From Bog-756 sp963718405 (lineage in GTDB: Bacteria; Actinomycetota; Acidimicrobiia; Acidimicrobiales; RAAP-2): DNA of 64,000 nucleotides. The stretch spans positions 124,001-188,000 of the forward strand of contig CAVQYZ010000001.1 of NCBI GenBank assembly GCA_963718405.1, written 5' to 3'. This document shows positions 1 through 9,034 of this stretch, one piece after another (the stretch's first letter is position 1; the number at the start of each line of letters is the position of its first letter). A program made the position numbers and the translations under genes. The notes beneath the pieces were generated by a model. The model was not told the DNA's origin, did no database searches, and worked only from the letters and a program-made list of their open reading frames with translations.

Positions 1-292
1 GATCCTGGTGGCGGAGTTCGGAATCGGCACCGACGACGACGCGGTGCGGGCGGAGTACCTGGCTCGGGGCCTGGTCATCGTGCACGAGGCCATCGCCCGG
101 GGCGTCGATGTACGAGGCCTGTTCCACTGGACGGCGGTGGATAACTACGAGTGGCTCCACGGCTACGACGTCTCGTTCGGAATCATGGACCGGGACCGCC
201 AGGTACGGGCCAGCGCCCAGGTGTCTGGCCCGGGAGGCGGTCTCGTGACCGACAGCCGGCTCGTCGGCCCGTTGGCTCCTACCGGGCGCTAG
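1..292 (+). CDS. GH1 family beta-glycosidase, C-terminal part (5' end outside window)
   Basis: Only the last 96 or so codons are present, open from base 2. The visible part begins at ILVAEFGIG, the position of the (T/A)E(N/F)G nucleophile segment of family GH1. It continues with GLFHWTAVDNYEW, the counterpart of the YFxWSLxDNxEW motif that closes the barrel and contacts sugar. These enzymes retain configuration and cleave beta-glucosides or related glycosides in the cytoplasm. The last 25 residues after the barrel are not conserved. A second GH1 gene lies at 6375-7585 on the other strand. The substrate cannot be judged from this fragment. Confidence 0.85.
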   Translation, partial: ILVAEFGIGTDDDAVRAEYLARGLVIVHEAIARGVDVRGLFHWTAVDNYEWLHGYDVSFGIMDRDRQVRASAQVSGPGGGLVTDSRLVGPLAPTGR

Positions 293-337
293 AAGGTGGT
301 CGGTAGGCCTGACAGTGGACCTTCAGAAAGGAGAGCG

Positions 338-844
338 GTGCCTCACAAGACGATCGTCGACCGCTCGCTCGATCTGGTCAAGGTCGACTTTGCCCCTCGC
401 CACCGTCAGCCCTCGACCATCCGGCTCCTGGTGGCCACGGTGGTCTCCCTGGCCGGGTCCCTCGGGGTCGACGCGGCCATCGTGGCCGTCGGCACGGCCG
501 TGTTCCCTTCGACCAAGGGCTATGTCCACTTCCAGTTTCACGACTACGCCAAGCTGACCGTCATCGGCGTCATCATCGCCTGTATCGCCTGGCCCATCGT
601 GACCCGTATCTCGTCGGCCCCACGGTGGCTGTTCTTCCGTCTCGCCATTCTTGTGACCCTGGTCCTGTTACTTCCTGACGTGTACATCTTGGTCAAGGGC
701 CAGCCGGCCAAGGCCGTTGCCATCCTCATGTGCATGCATCTGGCCATCGCCCTGGTCACCTACAACGCTCTCGTCCACCTCGCACCGGTCCGCCACGGAT
801 CAGCGGTCGGTGCCCCAGGTGACGACGCCCGGTCCCCCCGGTAG
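338..844 (+). CDS. small four-helix membrane protein (DUF6069-like)
   Basis: A protein of about 168 residues with four hydrophobic segments: near LLVATVVSLAGSLGVDAAIVAV, LTVIGVIIACIAWPIV, LAILVTLVLLLPDVY and VAILMCMHLAIALV. The spacing and the acidic residue in the third segment (LLPDVY) resemble the DUF6069 group of actinobacterial membrane proteins, whose role is unknown. The start is the GTG at 338, because AAAGGAG lies at 328-334 just upstream; an in-frame codon at 296 has no ribosome site. It follows the GH1 fragment by 45 bases and could share its transcript. The family name is from memory and moderately sure. Confidence 0.6.
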   Translation: MPHKTIVDRSLDLVKVDFAPRHRQPSTIRLLVATVVSLAGSLGVDAAIVAVGTAVFPSTKGYVHFQFHDYAKLTVIGVIIACIAWPIVTRISSAPRWLFFRLAILVTLVLLLPDVYILVKGQPAKAVAILMCMHLAIALVTYNALVHLAPVRHGSAVGAPGDDARSPR

Positions 845-949
845 TGCCCGAACGCGGCACTCCGGTCGTCGAACCACACCGCCACCGCCACCGTCTGTGG
901 CCCTTACGGTGTGGCCATCGACCAAGGTGGTGAGGTGGAGGAGCACGGC

Positions 950-2101
950 GTGAGAAACGGACCCAAGGCAGCCGGTTCCGTCCCGCCCGCCTGGTGGCTC
1001 GCCGGCGTGGGGCTGGCCGTGCTGTTGGTGGCGCTGGTCACGAGCCCGTCCGAGGCCCGGTCGGCGGCGGGCCAGGTCTGGTCGCCGTTCGTCCTGGTCA
1101 GTGGGCTGTTGCTCATCGGGTTGGTGGCCGACGACGATGGACTGTTCTCTTCGGCCGGGCACCACCTGGCCCGTCTGGCCCGAGGGGGCCCCGCTCTGTT
1201 CTTCGGTGCCACGGTCATGATCGCCGCCGTCACCGCGGTCTTGAACCTTGACACATCGGTAGCCTTCCTGACCCCGATCCTGGTCTATACGGCCAGGAGT
1301 CGCGGCGGAGGTGAAGCCCCGCTGCTGTACGGCTGTCTGCTCCTCTCCAATGCCAGTTCGTTGTTCCTTCCCGGCTCGAATCTCACCAACCTGATCGTTC
1401 TCGGCCATCTCCACCTGAGCGGCGCCAACTTCGTGTCCCACATGTGGCTGGCGGCCTTGGGAGCGACGGTGGTGACTGCGGTGGTGATCGCCGTCTTGGA
1501 GCACAAGGCCCTGCGACTTCGAGCCGACGACCTCGGCCCGGGCGATCGACCCGTGCTGGGCCTGGGGCTGGTGTCCGTGGTGGTGGCGGCGCTGTTGGTG
1601 GTGGTCCTGCACTCGCCGGCTGTCCCGGTGTTCGCCGTCGGCCTGGTGGCCATCGTCATCCGGGTGACCCGAGGCCGGCAGCACCCTCGACAGGTCGCCG
1701 GCGTGCTGGGCCTGCCCGTTCTGGTCGGCCTGTTCGGTGTGGCCGTAGCGCTTGGCACCCTCGGACGGGTGTGGTCGGGACCGGCAACGTTGCTCTCCCA
1801 CCTCGATCTGTGGGGCACGGCAGTAGTGGCCGCGGTCAGCTCGGTGCTCGTCAACAACCTGCCCGCGGCGTCGCTGCTGGCGGCACGCACGCCACCTCAT
1901 CCGTTCGCGCTGTTGGTCGGCCTCAATCTCGGACCAAACCTGTTTGTGAGCGGATCGTTGGCGTGGGTGCTCTGGCTACGGACGGCCCGCTCCTCGGGAG
2001 CCCAACCGTCAATCGCCAAAGCGGCGCGCATGGGCCTGGTGGCCGTGCCGCTCTCGATGGCTGCGGCCTTGGGTGCACTGATGCTGGCCGGAACCAGGTA
2101 G
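950..2101 (+). CDS. ArsB/SLC13-type permease (ion transporter superfamily)
   Basis: About 383 residues with ten or more hydrophobic segments. Conserved polar loops are typical of the ArsB/NhaD/SLC13 ion transporter superfamily: LNLDTSVAFLTPIL and SNASSLFLPGSNLTNLIVL in the first half, and VLVNNLPAASLLA with LNLGPNLFVSGSLA in the second, which is the two-fold repeat expected for these carriers. Members move arsenite, sodium or dicarboxylates; the substrate here is not determined. The start is the GTG at 950, preceded by GGAGGAG at 937-943; the earlier in-frame GTG at 911 has no such site. No arsR or arsC lies nearby, so a role in arsenite export is not supported by context. Confidence 0.8.
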   Translation: MRNGPKAAGSVPPAWWLAGVGLAVLLVALVTSPSEARSAAGQVWSPFVLVSGLLLIGLVADDDGLFSSAGHHLARLARGGPALFFGATVMIAAVTAVLNLDTSVAFLTPILVYTARSRGGGEAPLLYGCLLLSNASSLFLPGSNLTNLIVLGHLHLSGANFVSHMWLAALGATVVTAVVIAVLEHKALRLRADDLGPGDRPVLGLGLVSVVVAALLVVVLHSPAVPVFAVGLVAIVIRVTRGRQHPRQVAGVLGLPVLVGLFGVAVALGTLGRVWSGPATLLSHLDLWGTAVVAAVSSVLVNNLPAASLLAARTPPHPFALLVGLNLGPNLFVSGSLAWVLWLRTARSSGAQPSIAKAARMGLVAVPLSMAAALGALMLAGTR

Positions 2102-2120
2102 CCGCGGGGCGATTAGCCTC

Positions 2121-2507
2121 ATGGAGGTGCCGCTCAACCCCCATACCGTCGATGTGGTCGGCTGGGACGGACCGTGGGGTCCGGACGACCCGGATGCCAA
2201 CTTCAAGGCTGACGTAGCTCTTTATTCGCACGTCGATCCCATGACCACGATCAACGGTCTGGCCGCGGCGATGGGTATGCCTGAAGGTGCCGTCGTCCAC
2301 TACGTGCTGGCCAAGTGGGCTTCGGCCGGCAGCGGCGGCCTGCTCGAGCTCGGACCGTCGATGGTGCATCGCCTGTGGGCGGTTATCGAAGAGGCCGAGG
2401 GAGAAGGAACCGACGCCGCTCGCCTGGAGGCGTACGACCAACTGCGTCAGATGATCTCCTGGCTCCGGCTGCCGCTGGTCAATGAAGGCGCTGATTCCGG
2501 ATACTGA
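2121..2507 (+). CDS. conserved actinobacterial protein (DUF6027-like)
   Basis: A soluble protein of 128 residues. The pattern WDGPWGPDDPDANFKADV, then GMPEGAVVHYVLAKWASAG, then YDQLRQMISWLRLPL matches my memory of the DUF6027 group: short actinobacterial proteins with a possible DNA-binding-like helical middle segment and no assigned role. There is no signal peptide or membrane segment. It starts 19 bases after the permease stop, so cotranscription is likely. The function is unknown. Confidence 0.65.
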   Translation: MEVPLNPHTVDVVGWDGPWGPDDPDANFKADVALYSHVDPMTTINGLAAAMGMPEGAVVHYVLAKWASAGSGGLLELGPSMVHRLWAVIEEAEGEGTDAARLEAYDQLRQMISWLRLPLVNEGADSGY

Positions 2508-2566
2508 CGTCGAGGGTTCCAGATGCGGCCACCGCGGCCTCACGAGTCGACGAAACGTGACGTCCG

Positions 2567-2794
2567 ATGGGCCCACCTGACGACCCCGGTCGTTCCTCGA
2601 TCCCCGAAGCCGCTCGCCGACGGCATGCCGAGGCCATGGAGCGGGGCGAGGCCACCTATATCGATCCCGACACCGGCTATTCGGTCATGACCGCCGACAC
2701 ACTGAAGAACCGAGGCTCGTGTTGTGGCAATGGCTGCCGTCACTGCCCGTATCCGCCTCCTGAGCAACGCCGGGCAGGCCGACCCGGCTCGTGA
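2567..2794 (+). CDS. small cysteine-rich protein (DUF5522-like)
   Basis: A 75-residue protein whose core reads TGYSVMTADTLKNRGSCCG followed by NGCRHCPYP. The closely spaced Cys-Cys...Cys-His-Cys-Pro-Tyr cluster is the hallmark of the DUF5522 group and suggests a bound metal ion. The N-terminal half is rich in charged residues. No partner is evident, except that it follows the DUF6027-like gene on the same strand. The start codon is ATG at 2567. The function is unknown. Confidence 0.7.
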   Translation: MGPPDDPGRSSIPEAARRRHAEAMERGEATYIDPDTGYSVMTADTLKNRGSCCGNGCRHCPYPPPEQRRAGRPGS

Positions 2795-2900
2795 GGGTGC
2801 GGCACTACCGCTCGATACCAGTGCCAACACGGTCGGTGTCCAGGTTCGCATCCGGCAGGAGTTGTCAGATGACGGTCAGCGGACGCCCTGGTGTGGACGC

Positions 2901-2938
2901 GAAGGATCCCCCAGACCCAAAGGCCAGGGGGATCCTTC
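2901..2938. terminator. perfect 12-bp hairpin between convergent genes
   Basis: GAAGGATCCCCC at 2901-2912 is exactly complementary to GGGGGATCCTTC at 2927-2938, with a 14-base loop. It sits between the convergent genes ending at 2794 and 2965, so it can serve as a two-way transcription terminator. Neither side has a T tract, which is common for actinobacterial terminators. Confidence 0.6.
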
Positions 2939-2964
2939 TCGCTACTTACTGTCTGTTCGCCTCG

Positions 2965-3420
2965 TCAGATAGTGACGTTTCCCTTGTTCTTGATGAGGAG
3001 CGTGGACCCCTTCTTGTACACGCACACGGTGGCCTTGTAGCTGCCGCCGACCAGTCCGGTCGCCGTTCCCCCGGTGACCTTACCGGTCACATTCTCCAGG
3101 AGGTCCTTGGTGTAGCCCGATACCGCCGGGCACGATGCGTCGGAGCCGTTCTTGTAGGAGTAGGTCGAGACAGAGGTCTTTCCGGTCTTCCACTTGACGG
3201 TCTTGGTGCTGGCCGTAGACACGCCGCTGGTGCCGGTCTGGCTGGAACCTGAGCCGCTACATCCGCTCAGCGTCTGGGTGGAGGCGTTGCCGGTGAGTGA
3301 CGTGCAGGTCACTGTCGAGGATGCCGAGGCGACACCTCCCGGAATGACTACGGCAGCCAGCGATGCGGAACCGGCCAATGCGGCACAGGCCAAAAGGCGT
3401 ACAGGTAGATGGCGTTTCAT
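2965..3420 (-). CDS. small exported protein, Ser/Thr/Lys-rich, unknown function
   Basis: About 151 residues. It begins MKRHLPVRLLACAALAGSA, a clear Sec signal peptide with a probable cut after GGVASA. The mature part is rich in Ser, Thr, Gly and Lys and has four cysteines (CTSLTGN...SGCSG...SCPAVSG...ATVCVYK) that could pair as disulfides; small beta-rich segments end in LLIKNKGNVTI. I do not recognise a family. The start is the ATG at 3420, preceded by GGGGGGAAC; an in-frame codon at 3450 would put ten extra residues before the signal peptide. It faces the 12-bp hairpin at 2901-2938. Confidence 0.65.
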   Translation of the reverse strand: MKRHLPVRLLACAALAGSASLAAVVIPGGVASASSTVTCTSLTGNASTQTLSGCSGSGSSQTGTSGVSTASTKTVKWKTGKTSVSTYSYKNGSDASCPAVSGYTKDLLENVTGKVTGGTATGLVGGSYKATVCVYKKGSTLLIKNKGNVTI

Positions 3421-3669
3421 GTTCCCCCCCATAGGGTTTAGGCCGGCCAAGTCATTCGACCTGACCGGTGTGAATGGTCGCTTTAAGAATACTCCAAGGT
3501 TTGATCAGACGCTTGGTTGTTCCGACGCATGTTCTCTCACCGCGCTGGAGTCGGAATGAGCGCAGTGTGAACTCACTGCCACGGTGTGAGTTCGAACGGA
3601 CGATGGCTGTATAGCCGTTGGCTTCTGCCGGCGGACGTCGACCCCGGGTTGGCGCTGATGACCGGCCGT

Positions 3670-5097
3670 TCAACCCGCCGCTCTCTGCGTGGCTTCCGAA
3701 AACGCCGCCCGGATGGTGGCACGATCCACGGAGTCGAGGGGCTCGATCATCTCGCCCGCCCCGAGGTCCCACGCCTCGGCCAGGGCCGCGAAGCTGCATC
3801 CGTGGACCAGGGCCGCCGCCTGCACGGCGGCACCGGAGGCCACCAGCTCGGGCTCCGAGGGCACGATCACCGGACAGCCCAGGAGATCGGCGGTGATCTG
3901 ACGGTAGGCGGCGCTCTCGGCTCCCGCCCCCGACGAGGAACACCCGGCCATCACTCGAGCGGTGGCCCGAAACCAGGGTGTCGACGCCATCGAGGAGGTT
4001 GCAGATGACCCCCTCCACAGCGGCCCTGGCCATGAGGGCCGGTGTCACGTCGTTCCGTAGCCCCGCCAGGGTGCCGGTGGCCTCAGGTCGGTTGGGCGTC
4101 CGCTCGCCGTCGAAGTGGGGGACCAGCACCATGCCCTGGGCCCCGGGGGGAGCGGACAGCGCCAGGGCATCGAACTCCTCGAGGCCGACCCCCAAGAGCC
4201 GGGCCACCGAGTCGGTCACCTTGGTGGCGTTGAGGGTGCAGATGAGAGGGAGGAAACGGCCGGTGGCGTCGGCGAACCCGGCCACCGTCCCCGAAGGATC
4301 GGCCCGGGGCTCCTCGGTGACCGTGCAGGCCACCGCGCTCGTCCCGAAACTGAGGCAGAGGTCCCCGGGGCGCAGGCCCAGGCCCAGGGCGCTGGCCATA
4401 TTGTCGCCGGTCCCCGGCCCCACCATTGAACCGGTGTCCGCCCACTGTCCGGCCACGTCCTGGGGTCCGAGCACCGAGGGGAGCATGGCGTCCCAGTCGA
4501 CCTGGTCGTCCACCAGACCTCAAGAGATCCGATCGATACCGGCCTTCGGCCGGGGACCAGTAGCCGGTTCCCGACGCGTCCCCCCGGTCGGTGGTCCGAT
4601 GGCCGGTGAGCCGAAAGGTGAGCCAGTCGTGGGGCAGGAGCACCGAGGCCATCCGTCGGAACGAGTCGGGCTCGCACCGTTTCAGCCATCGGAGCTTGGT
4701 GATGGTGAAGCTGGCCAGGGGCACGCTTCCGCAGGCCTCGGCCCAGGCGGCCGCCCCACCGGTGAGTTCATCCACCAGTGCCTGAGCGTCCGGCGCGGAC
4801 TCGGTGTCGTTCCACAACTTGGCCGGCCGCACGACCTCACCGCGCTGGTCGACGATGACCGCACCGTGTTGTTGGGCCGCCACCGATATGGCCGCCGGAG
4901 CCAGGTCCGACACCCCGGCCTGCTCACCGGCCAGCGGCGAATGCCGCCTCCCAGGCATGGGGGTCCTGCTCACTGCGGGGTGGGGTCGTGGAGGGATGAG
5001 GGGCCCGTCCCGAGCCCACCAGCAGACCGGAGTCCGCATCACGCACCTGGACCTTGCACGACGTCGTCGACGAGTCGACACCGACGACCAGAGGCAT
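3670..5097 (-). pseudogene. xylB: xylulokinase gene broken by three single-base insertions
   Basis: This would phosphorylate D-xylulose to xylulose 5-phosphate. The reading begins MPLVVGVDSSTTSCKVQVRD, the FGGY-kinase ATP-binding start, and overlaps the xylA stop (TAATG). Three +1 shifts break it: near 4930-4940 (AAFAA to AGEQAG), near 4516-4522 (RSDLL to LVDDQVDWDAML) and in the C-rich stretch 3923-3931 (FLVGGG to AESAAYRQITADLLG). Removing one base at each gives an uninterrupted protein of about 475 residues, the normal xylulokinase length, with all motifs present (FGTSAVACTV, VFLVGGGAESAAYRQ, SGAAVQAAALV). It therefore looks like a functional gene with sequence errors, though true decay cannot be excluded. 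Confidence 0.85.
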
Positions 5098-6254
5098 TAC
5101 CGCACCCCGAGCAACAGCTCCGTCACCAGTTGATCGAGGCGCTCGTGGCCGTACCCCTGCGTCCCCAGCGCCTCTTCGTCGTAGGAGCCCTTGCGGATGT
5201 CGGCGAGCCCACCTCCCGATGCGGTCGGCTGGCCCAACTCGGAGAACTTGGCCACGCCCAGGGCCTCTTGGATCTCCGGGTCCTCCCGGAACCGGCTGAC
5301 CTTCTCCGCCAGGATGAGATAGGTGCGAATGCAGCCACGGGCGAACTCCCAGACCCCGGCGGCATCCTCGGTCCGGTAGGGGTGGGCGTCGAAGTGCTTC
5401 ATGCCGTCCCACTGGGCGTCCTCGAGCACCTTGACCAGATAGAAGGCGTCACGGATCCCCTCCGAGCCGAAGCGGAAGTCCTGGTCGAACTTGCCGATCC
5501 GCTGGGCGTTGAGGTCGATGTGAAAGAGCTTGTCGTGCCACAGGACCTGGGCCACGGCGTGGGAGAAGGACAGGCCGCTCATGGTCTCGTGGGCGAACTC
5601 AGGGTTGAGCCCCACCATGTCCGGCCACTCCAACGCGCCGATGAAGGCCAGGACGTGTCCCACTGTGGGCAGGAAGATGTCCCCCCGGGGCTCGTTGGGC
5701 TTGGGCTCCATGGCGATGCGCATGCCCAGACCTTGATCACGGATGTACTCGCAGCAGAGGTCGACGGCTTCTTTGTAACGATCCAGTGCCGTCCGGACGT
5801 CCTTGGCGGCATCGGCCTCCACCCCCTCCCGGCCTCCCCACATGACGAAGATCCCCGCCCCGAACTCCGCCCCGAGGTCGATGGCTTCGCAGGCCTTGCG
5901 TACGGCGAAGCGGCGAACCTCGGGATCGTTGGCCGTAAAGGCACCTTCTTTGAAGATGGGCCGGGAGAAGAGGTTGGTGGTGACCATCGGTACCTTCAAC
6001 CCCGTCTCGGCCAGGGCACCGGCGAACCGCTGGAGGACCACCTGTCGTTCGGAGGCCGAGGAGCCGTACGGCACCAGGTCGTCGTCGTGGAAGCTCACGC
6101 CGTAGGCCCCGATATCGGCCAGACGGTGCACGGTGTCGACCGGGTCGAGCGGGGCCCGGACCTCGTGACCGAAGGGATCACGACCGGGGTTGCCCACCGT
6201 CCAGAGGCCGAACGTGAAGTGGTGTTCGGGCCTTGGTGTAAACGGATCGCTCAT
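5097..6254 (-). CDS. xylA: D-xylose isomerase
   Basis: 385 residues, the length of the short class I actinobacterial xylose isomerases. It interconverts D-xylose and D-xylulose in the cytoplasm with two divalent metals. Visible motifs are SFHDDDLVP (catalytic His), FVMWGGREG, AMEPKPNEPRGDI (metal-binding Glu and Lys), GLNPEFAHETMSGL and HIDLNAQRIGKFDQD (metal ligands). GGGAGGGA precedes the ATG at 6254. Its stop overlaps the xylB start by one base (TAATG), so the two are translationally coupled. The GH1 gene ends 120 bases upstream on the same strand, completing a sugar-release and xylose-use operon. Confidence 0.95.
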   Translation of the reverse strand: MSDPFTPRPEHHFTFGLWTVGNPGRDPFGHEVRAPLDPVDTVHRLADIGAYGVSFHDDDLVPYGSSASERQVVLQRFAGALAETGLKVPMVTTNLFSRPIFKEGAFTANDPEVRRFAVRKACEAIDLGAEFGAGIFVMWGGREGVEADAAKDVRTALDRYKEAVDLCCEYIRDQGLGMRIAMEPKPNEPRGDIFLPTVGHVLAFIGALEWPDMVGLNPEFAHETMSGLSFSHAVAQVLWHDKLFHIDLNAQRIGKFDQDFRFGSEGIRDAFYLVKVLEDAQWDGMKHFDAHPYRTEDAAGVWEFARGCIRTYLILAEKVSRFREDPEIQEALGVAKFSELGQPTASGGGLADIRKGSYDEEALGTQGYGHERLDQLVTELLLGVR

Positions 6255-6374
6255 GATGGTCCCTCCCAGCCCCGGGCCGGTCCGGGGCTCGAGTGAGCCC
6301 AGGTAACGGCCTGGCGGTCAACCGATGATAACGCTCTCGATTCCTCCCGACCGGCGGCCGGAGGACGGTGCCGG

Positions 6375-7585
6375 TCAGGTCGGGGGAGCTACCAGGCCGT
6401 TGGCTTGGGCCACCCGGCCGTACCACGCCGCGCTGGGTTTGGCGTGCCGTTCGAACGTCGTGGGATCCACGCTGTGCAGTCCGAACTTCGGCCCGAACCC
6501 GTTGGACCATTCGAAGTTGTCGAGCAGACTCCAGACGAAGTAGCCACGGATGTCAATGCCGTCATCGAGGGCCCGACGCACGCCCCGCAGAGCCTCCGAG
6601 ATGTAGGCGATGCGCTCCGTGTCATCTTCGGTGGCGATCCCGCTCTCGGTCAGGAGGACGGGCAGACCCGATGACGGCTGCAGCTCGCCGGGCACAGTGC
6701 TCGACCCCCTGGGGCCAGTACTCGTAGCCCATCTGGGTGACCGGAACCCCGGGCTCATTGGGGGCCTGACCCTCGGCGCCGAAGTGCACCCGCGAGTAGC
6801 ACTGGACGCCGATGAAGTCGTCTCCCTCTGCTCCCCGCATGAACCGGTCCTCCAGGATCTCCTGGGCCGCGGCCAGCACTTCTTCCCCACCCGGATCGGC
6901 CACCATCTCGTCCATGGACAGGGTCAGGCCCACCGGGTACTTGCCGGGGCCCGATCGCATGGCTTCGACGGCCAACTGATGGGCTCGGACGATGGTCTCG
7001 TTGACGGCCAGGTGCCGGATGAAGTCATCTTTGACCCCGGGCGGCGATGACCCCAGGGCATAACCCATGACCCCGATCAGGTTGAGCTCGTTGATGGTGC
7101 AGGCCCAACCGATGAGGTCCCCGAGGTGGGCGGCCGCCCGGGTGACGAAACGGGCAAAGACATCGGCGGCGTCGTCGGCCTCCCAGCCTCCCCGGTCGGT
7201 GAGCCAGGTGGGGGTGGTGAAGTGGTGGAACGTGACCACCGGGGTGATGCCCCGCTCGTGACAGGCCGCACAGATGCGGCGGTAGTAGTCGAGGGCCGCC
7301 ACGGAGAACTCGCCTTCGGCCGGTTCGATGCGGCTCCACTCGAGGGAGAATCGATAGGCCTGGAGGCCCATGCCCGCCACCAGCTGCTACGTCCTCGGCC
7401 CACCGGTGCAACGAGTTGCAGGCGTCCCCACTGGACTCGGCACAACCCGAGTTGGGATTGTGCTCCCAGGCCCACCAGTCGTTGTTGACATTGCCGCCTT
7501 CGATCTGATGGGCGGCGGTGGCGGTTCCCCACACAAAGCCCTCAGGGAAGGTGATCTCGGTTTCTTCGGCGTTGGTTTCGCTCAC
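6375..7585 (-). pseudogene. GH1 beta-glycosidase gene broken by two single-base insertions
   Basis: The three reading-frame parts join into about 403 residues. N-terminal: FPEGFVWGTATAAHQIEGG, the GH1 entry motif. Middle: FSLEWSRIEP and TINELNLIGVMGY, where the Glu of NEL is the acid/base in place of the usual NEP. C-terminal: LLTESGIAT with the nucleophile Glu, then YFVWSLLDNFEW. One extra base near 7385 (RWAEDVA to VAGMGLQAYR) and one in the run near 6668-6672 (AAAVI to GLPVLLTES) cause the breaks. The start is GTG at 7585. It leads the xylA-xylB transcript, so a xylo-oligosaccharide or aryl-glycoside substrate is a fair guess. Confidence 0.85.
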
Positions 7586-7683
7586 GGCGGGTCACTGTAC
7601 CCGCACCGACGTGAGTGGATACGTTGACTACCAAAGCGAACAGATGTTTGCGATCCCGAAGCCGTTCGGGCGAACTCGGCTCC

Positions 7684-8817
7684 CTACGGGTGCTTCTGGA
7701 GCGTCCCGCCCGCTCGTCTGGTGGCGGGACGAAGCGGCTGGATGGTGGGGATCGGATGTCGGCGGGGTCCCGACCACATGGCCGGGGGGGCGTCGACGGC
7801 CAGGGCGATGGCGTAGGCCGCGGCCTCGTAGTTGACCCGCCAACCCACGAACTCCACCCAGGCGTCCTCGCTGGAGCGCCCGAGCGGGAAGTTCACCTCG
7901 GCCAACCGGGCGATGGCGTCCACGAACTCCTCGTAGGTGAGGGAGATGCCGTTGTTGGGGTCGGCCTCGTCGGGGATGTCGAAGCCGCGGGCACGGGCGA
8001 TGGTCGTAAAGCAGGTGAAGCCTCCTCGCAGGCATAGCCGGGCCGAAACCGCACCAGGGGCGTTGGGGGTAAGGGCCAGATAGAGCGCCGCGGCATCCAG
8101 CACCGCCAGCTGCGCCGTCACCCATGAGGAGAGCGGTCGGGGGGAGCGGAAATTGACCAGGGCCAGGTAGGTGGAGTGGCTCTCGGACACGTCCGCCGAC
8201 CACTGCTCCCACTCTTTGAACAGTTCCGGCAGCTCCCCCACGGCCGAGACCCCGGAGCCCAAGCCGTAGTGGGTGCGGGCCAACAGCTCGGGACCCAGGA
8301 CGGCACCCCGGATCGGGAGTCCAACATGGTCACCAGGGACTCGCGCCGGTTGAAGGCGGCGTAGAGCGTGGGGAGATAGCCGATCTGGAGGGCCACCGTG
8401 CCCAGGCCGACCAGGGCCGCCAGGTCGGCCCATGCCGTGGGGGCGCTGCTGTGGGGGGCCAGGTATCCCAGCGTGCACAGGGAGGAGCCGGCCAGCTGGA
8501 ACGCCCCGGCCAACCCGGCCGGACCCATGGACCGCCACATCAGCAGGGCGAAGCCCACCTCGAACACCGCCAGCCACATCACGACCTGCAGGATGAGGGC
8601 GACCGGGGCCTGGGCCGCCAGCACCCGATCGCGCGGTTCATAGGTGTCGAAGTGATCGGCGACAAAATGGAAGGCCCTGTCGACAGAGACGGCGACAGCT
8701 CGGACGGGCCGGCTGTAGATGCGGCGGGGCACCACCAGGGTGCCGATAACGCTCCATCCGCCGAGCAACGATCAACAGGGCCCCAACCACTGCCGCAAGG
8801 TCCCGCACCACGGTCAT
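7684..8817 (-). pseudogene. membrane protein with K+-channel-like pore segment, frameshifted
   Basis: A membrane domain is followed by a soluble domain. Hydrophobic segments flank SSLCTLGYLAP, which resembles the TVGYGD selectivity-filter loop of potassium channels but lacks its exact sequence. LQIGYLPTLYAAFNRRE then leads to a helical soluble part (GPELLARTHYG, LFKEWEQWSADVSESHSTY, GFDIPDEADPNNGI). A missing G near 8291-8296 splits the gene; restoring it gives SGVPSWGPELLARTHYG. A second extra base near 8770 separates the likely true N-terminus (MTVVRDLAAVVGALLIV from ATG 8817). Transport is not proven; it could be a channel-like sensor. A relic of a second copy lies at 10963-11055. Confidence 0.6.
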
Positions 8818-8948
8818 GGCTCAGCTTCCCATGCACCGAGTGGGTGGTGCTGGATGGACGGCACCGTCGGCCTCGGTTCGAACCGGTCCTCACGGTGCTC
8901 ATTGCGGGCCAGACCCGGTGGGCCCCTGGTCCGGTGGATCGGCCCGGG

Positions 8949-8984
8949 GTGGGCCTGGTTGCCGCTCATGACAACCAGGCCCAC
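8949..8984 (-). terminator. 13-bp perfect hairpin downstream of the secreted repeat gene
   Basis: GTGGGCCTGGTTG at 8949-8961 pairs exactly with CAACCAGGCCCAC at 8972-8984 around a 10-base loop. It lies about 50 bases beyond the stop of the minus-strand gene ending at 9035. No T tract follows on that strand. Confidence 0.5.
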
Positions 8985-9034
8985 CTGCCGTGGGCCAACC
9001 CGGGCTGCGACCTCGTGGCGCGGCCTGGCGAAGG

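Noticed and set aside
800..1900. Open frame of 366 codons on the minus strand opposite the ArsB-like permease
   Set aside because: Its Gln/Arg/His-rich composition mirrors the membrane protein on the other strand, and no start signal is present.
3978..6296. Open frame of more than 770 codons on the plus strand opposite xylA and xylB
   Set aside because: It is antisense to clear xylose genes, rich in Arg/Pro/Gly, and has no family motifs. Long antisense frames are expected at this GC content.
8869..8890. GGTTCGAACC-like sequence resembling a tRNA T-arm
   Set aside because: The T-stem cannot be extended, and no acceptor, D or anticodon stems can be formed around it.
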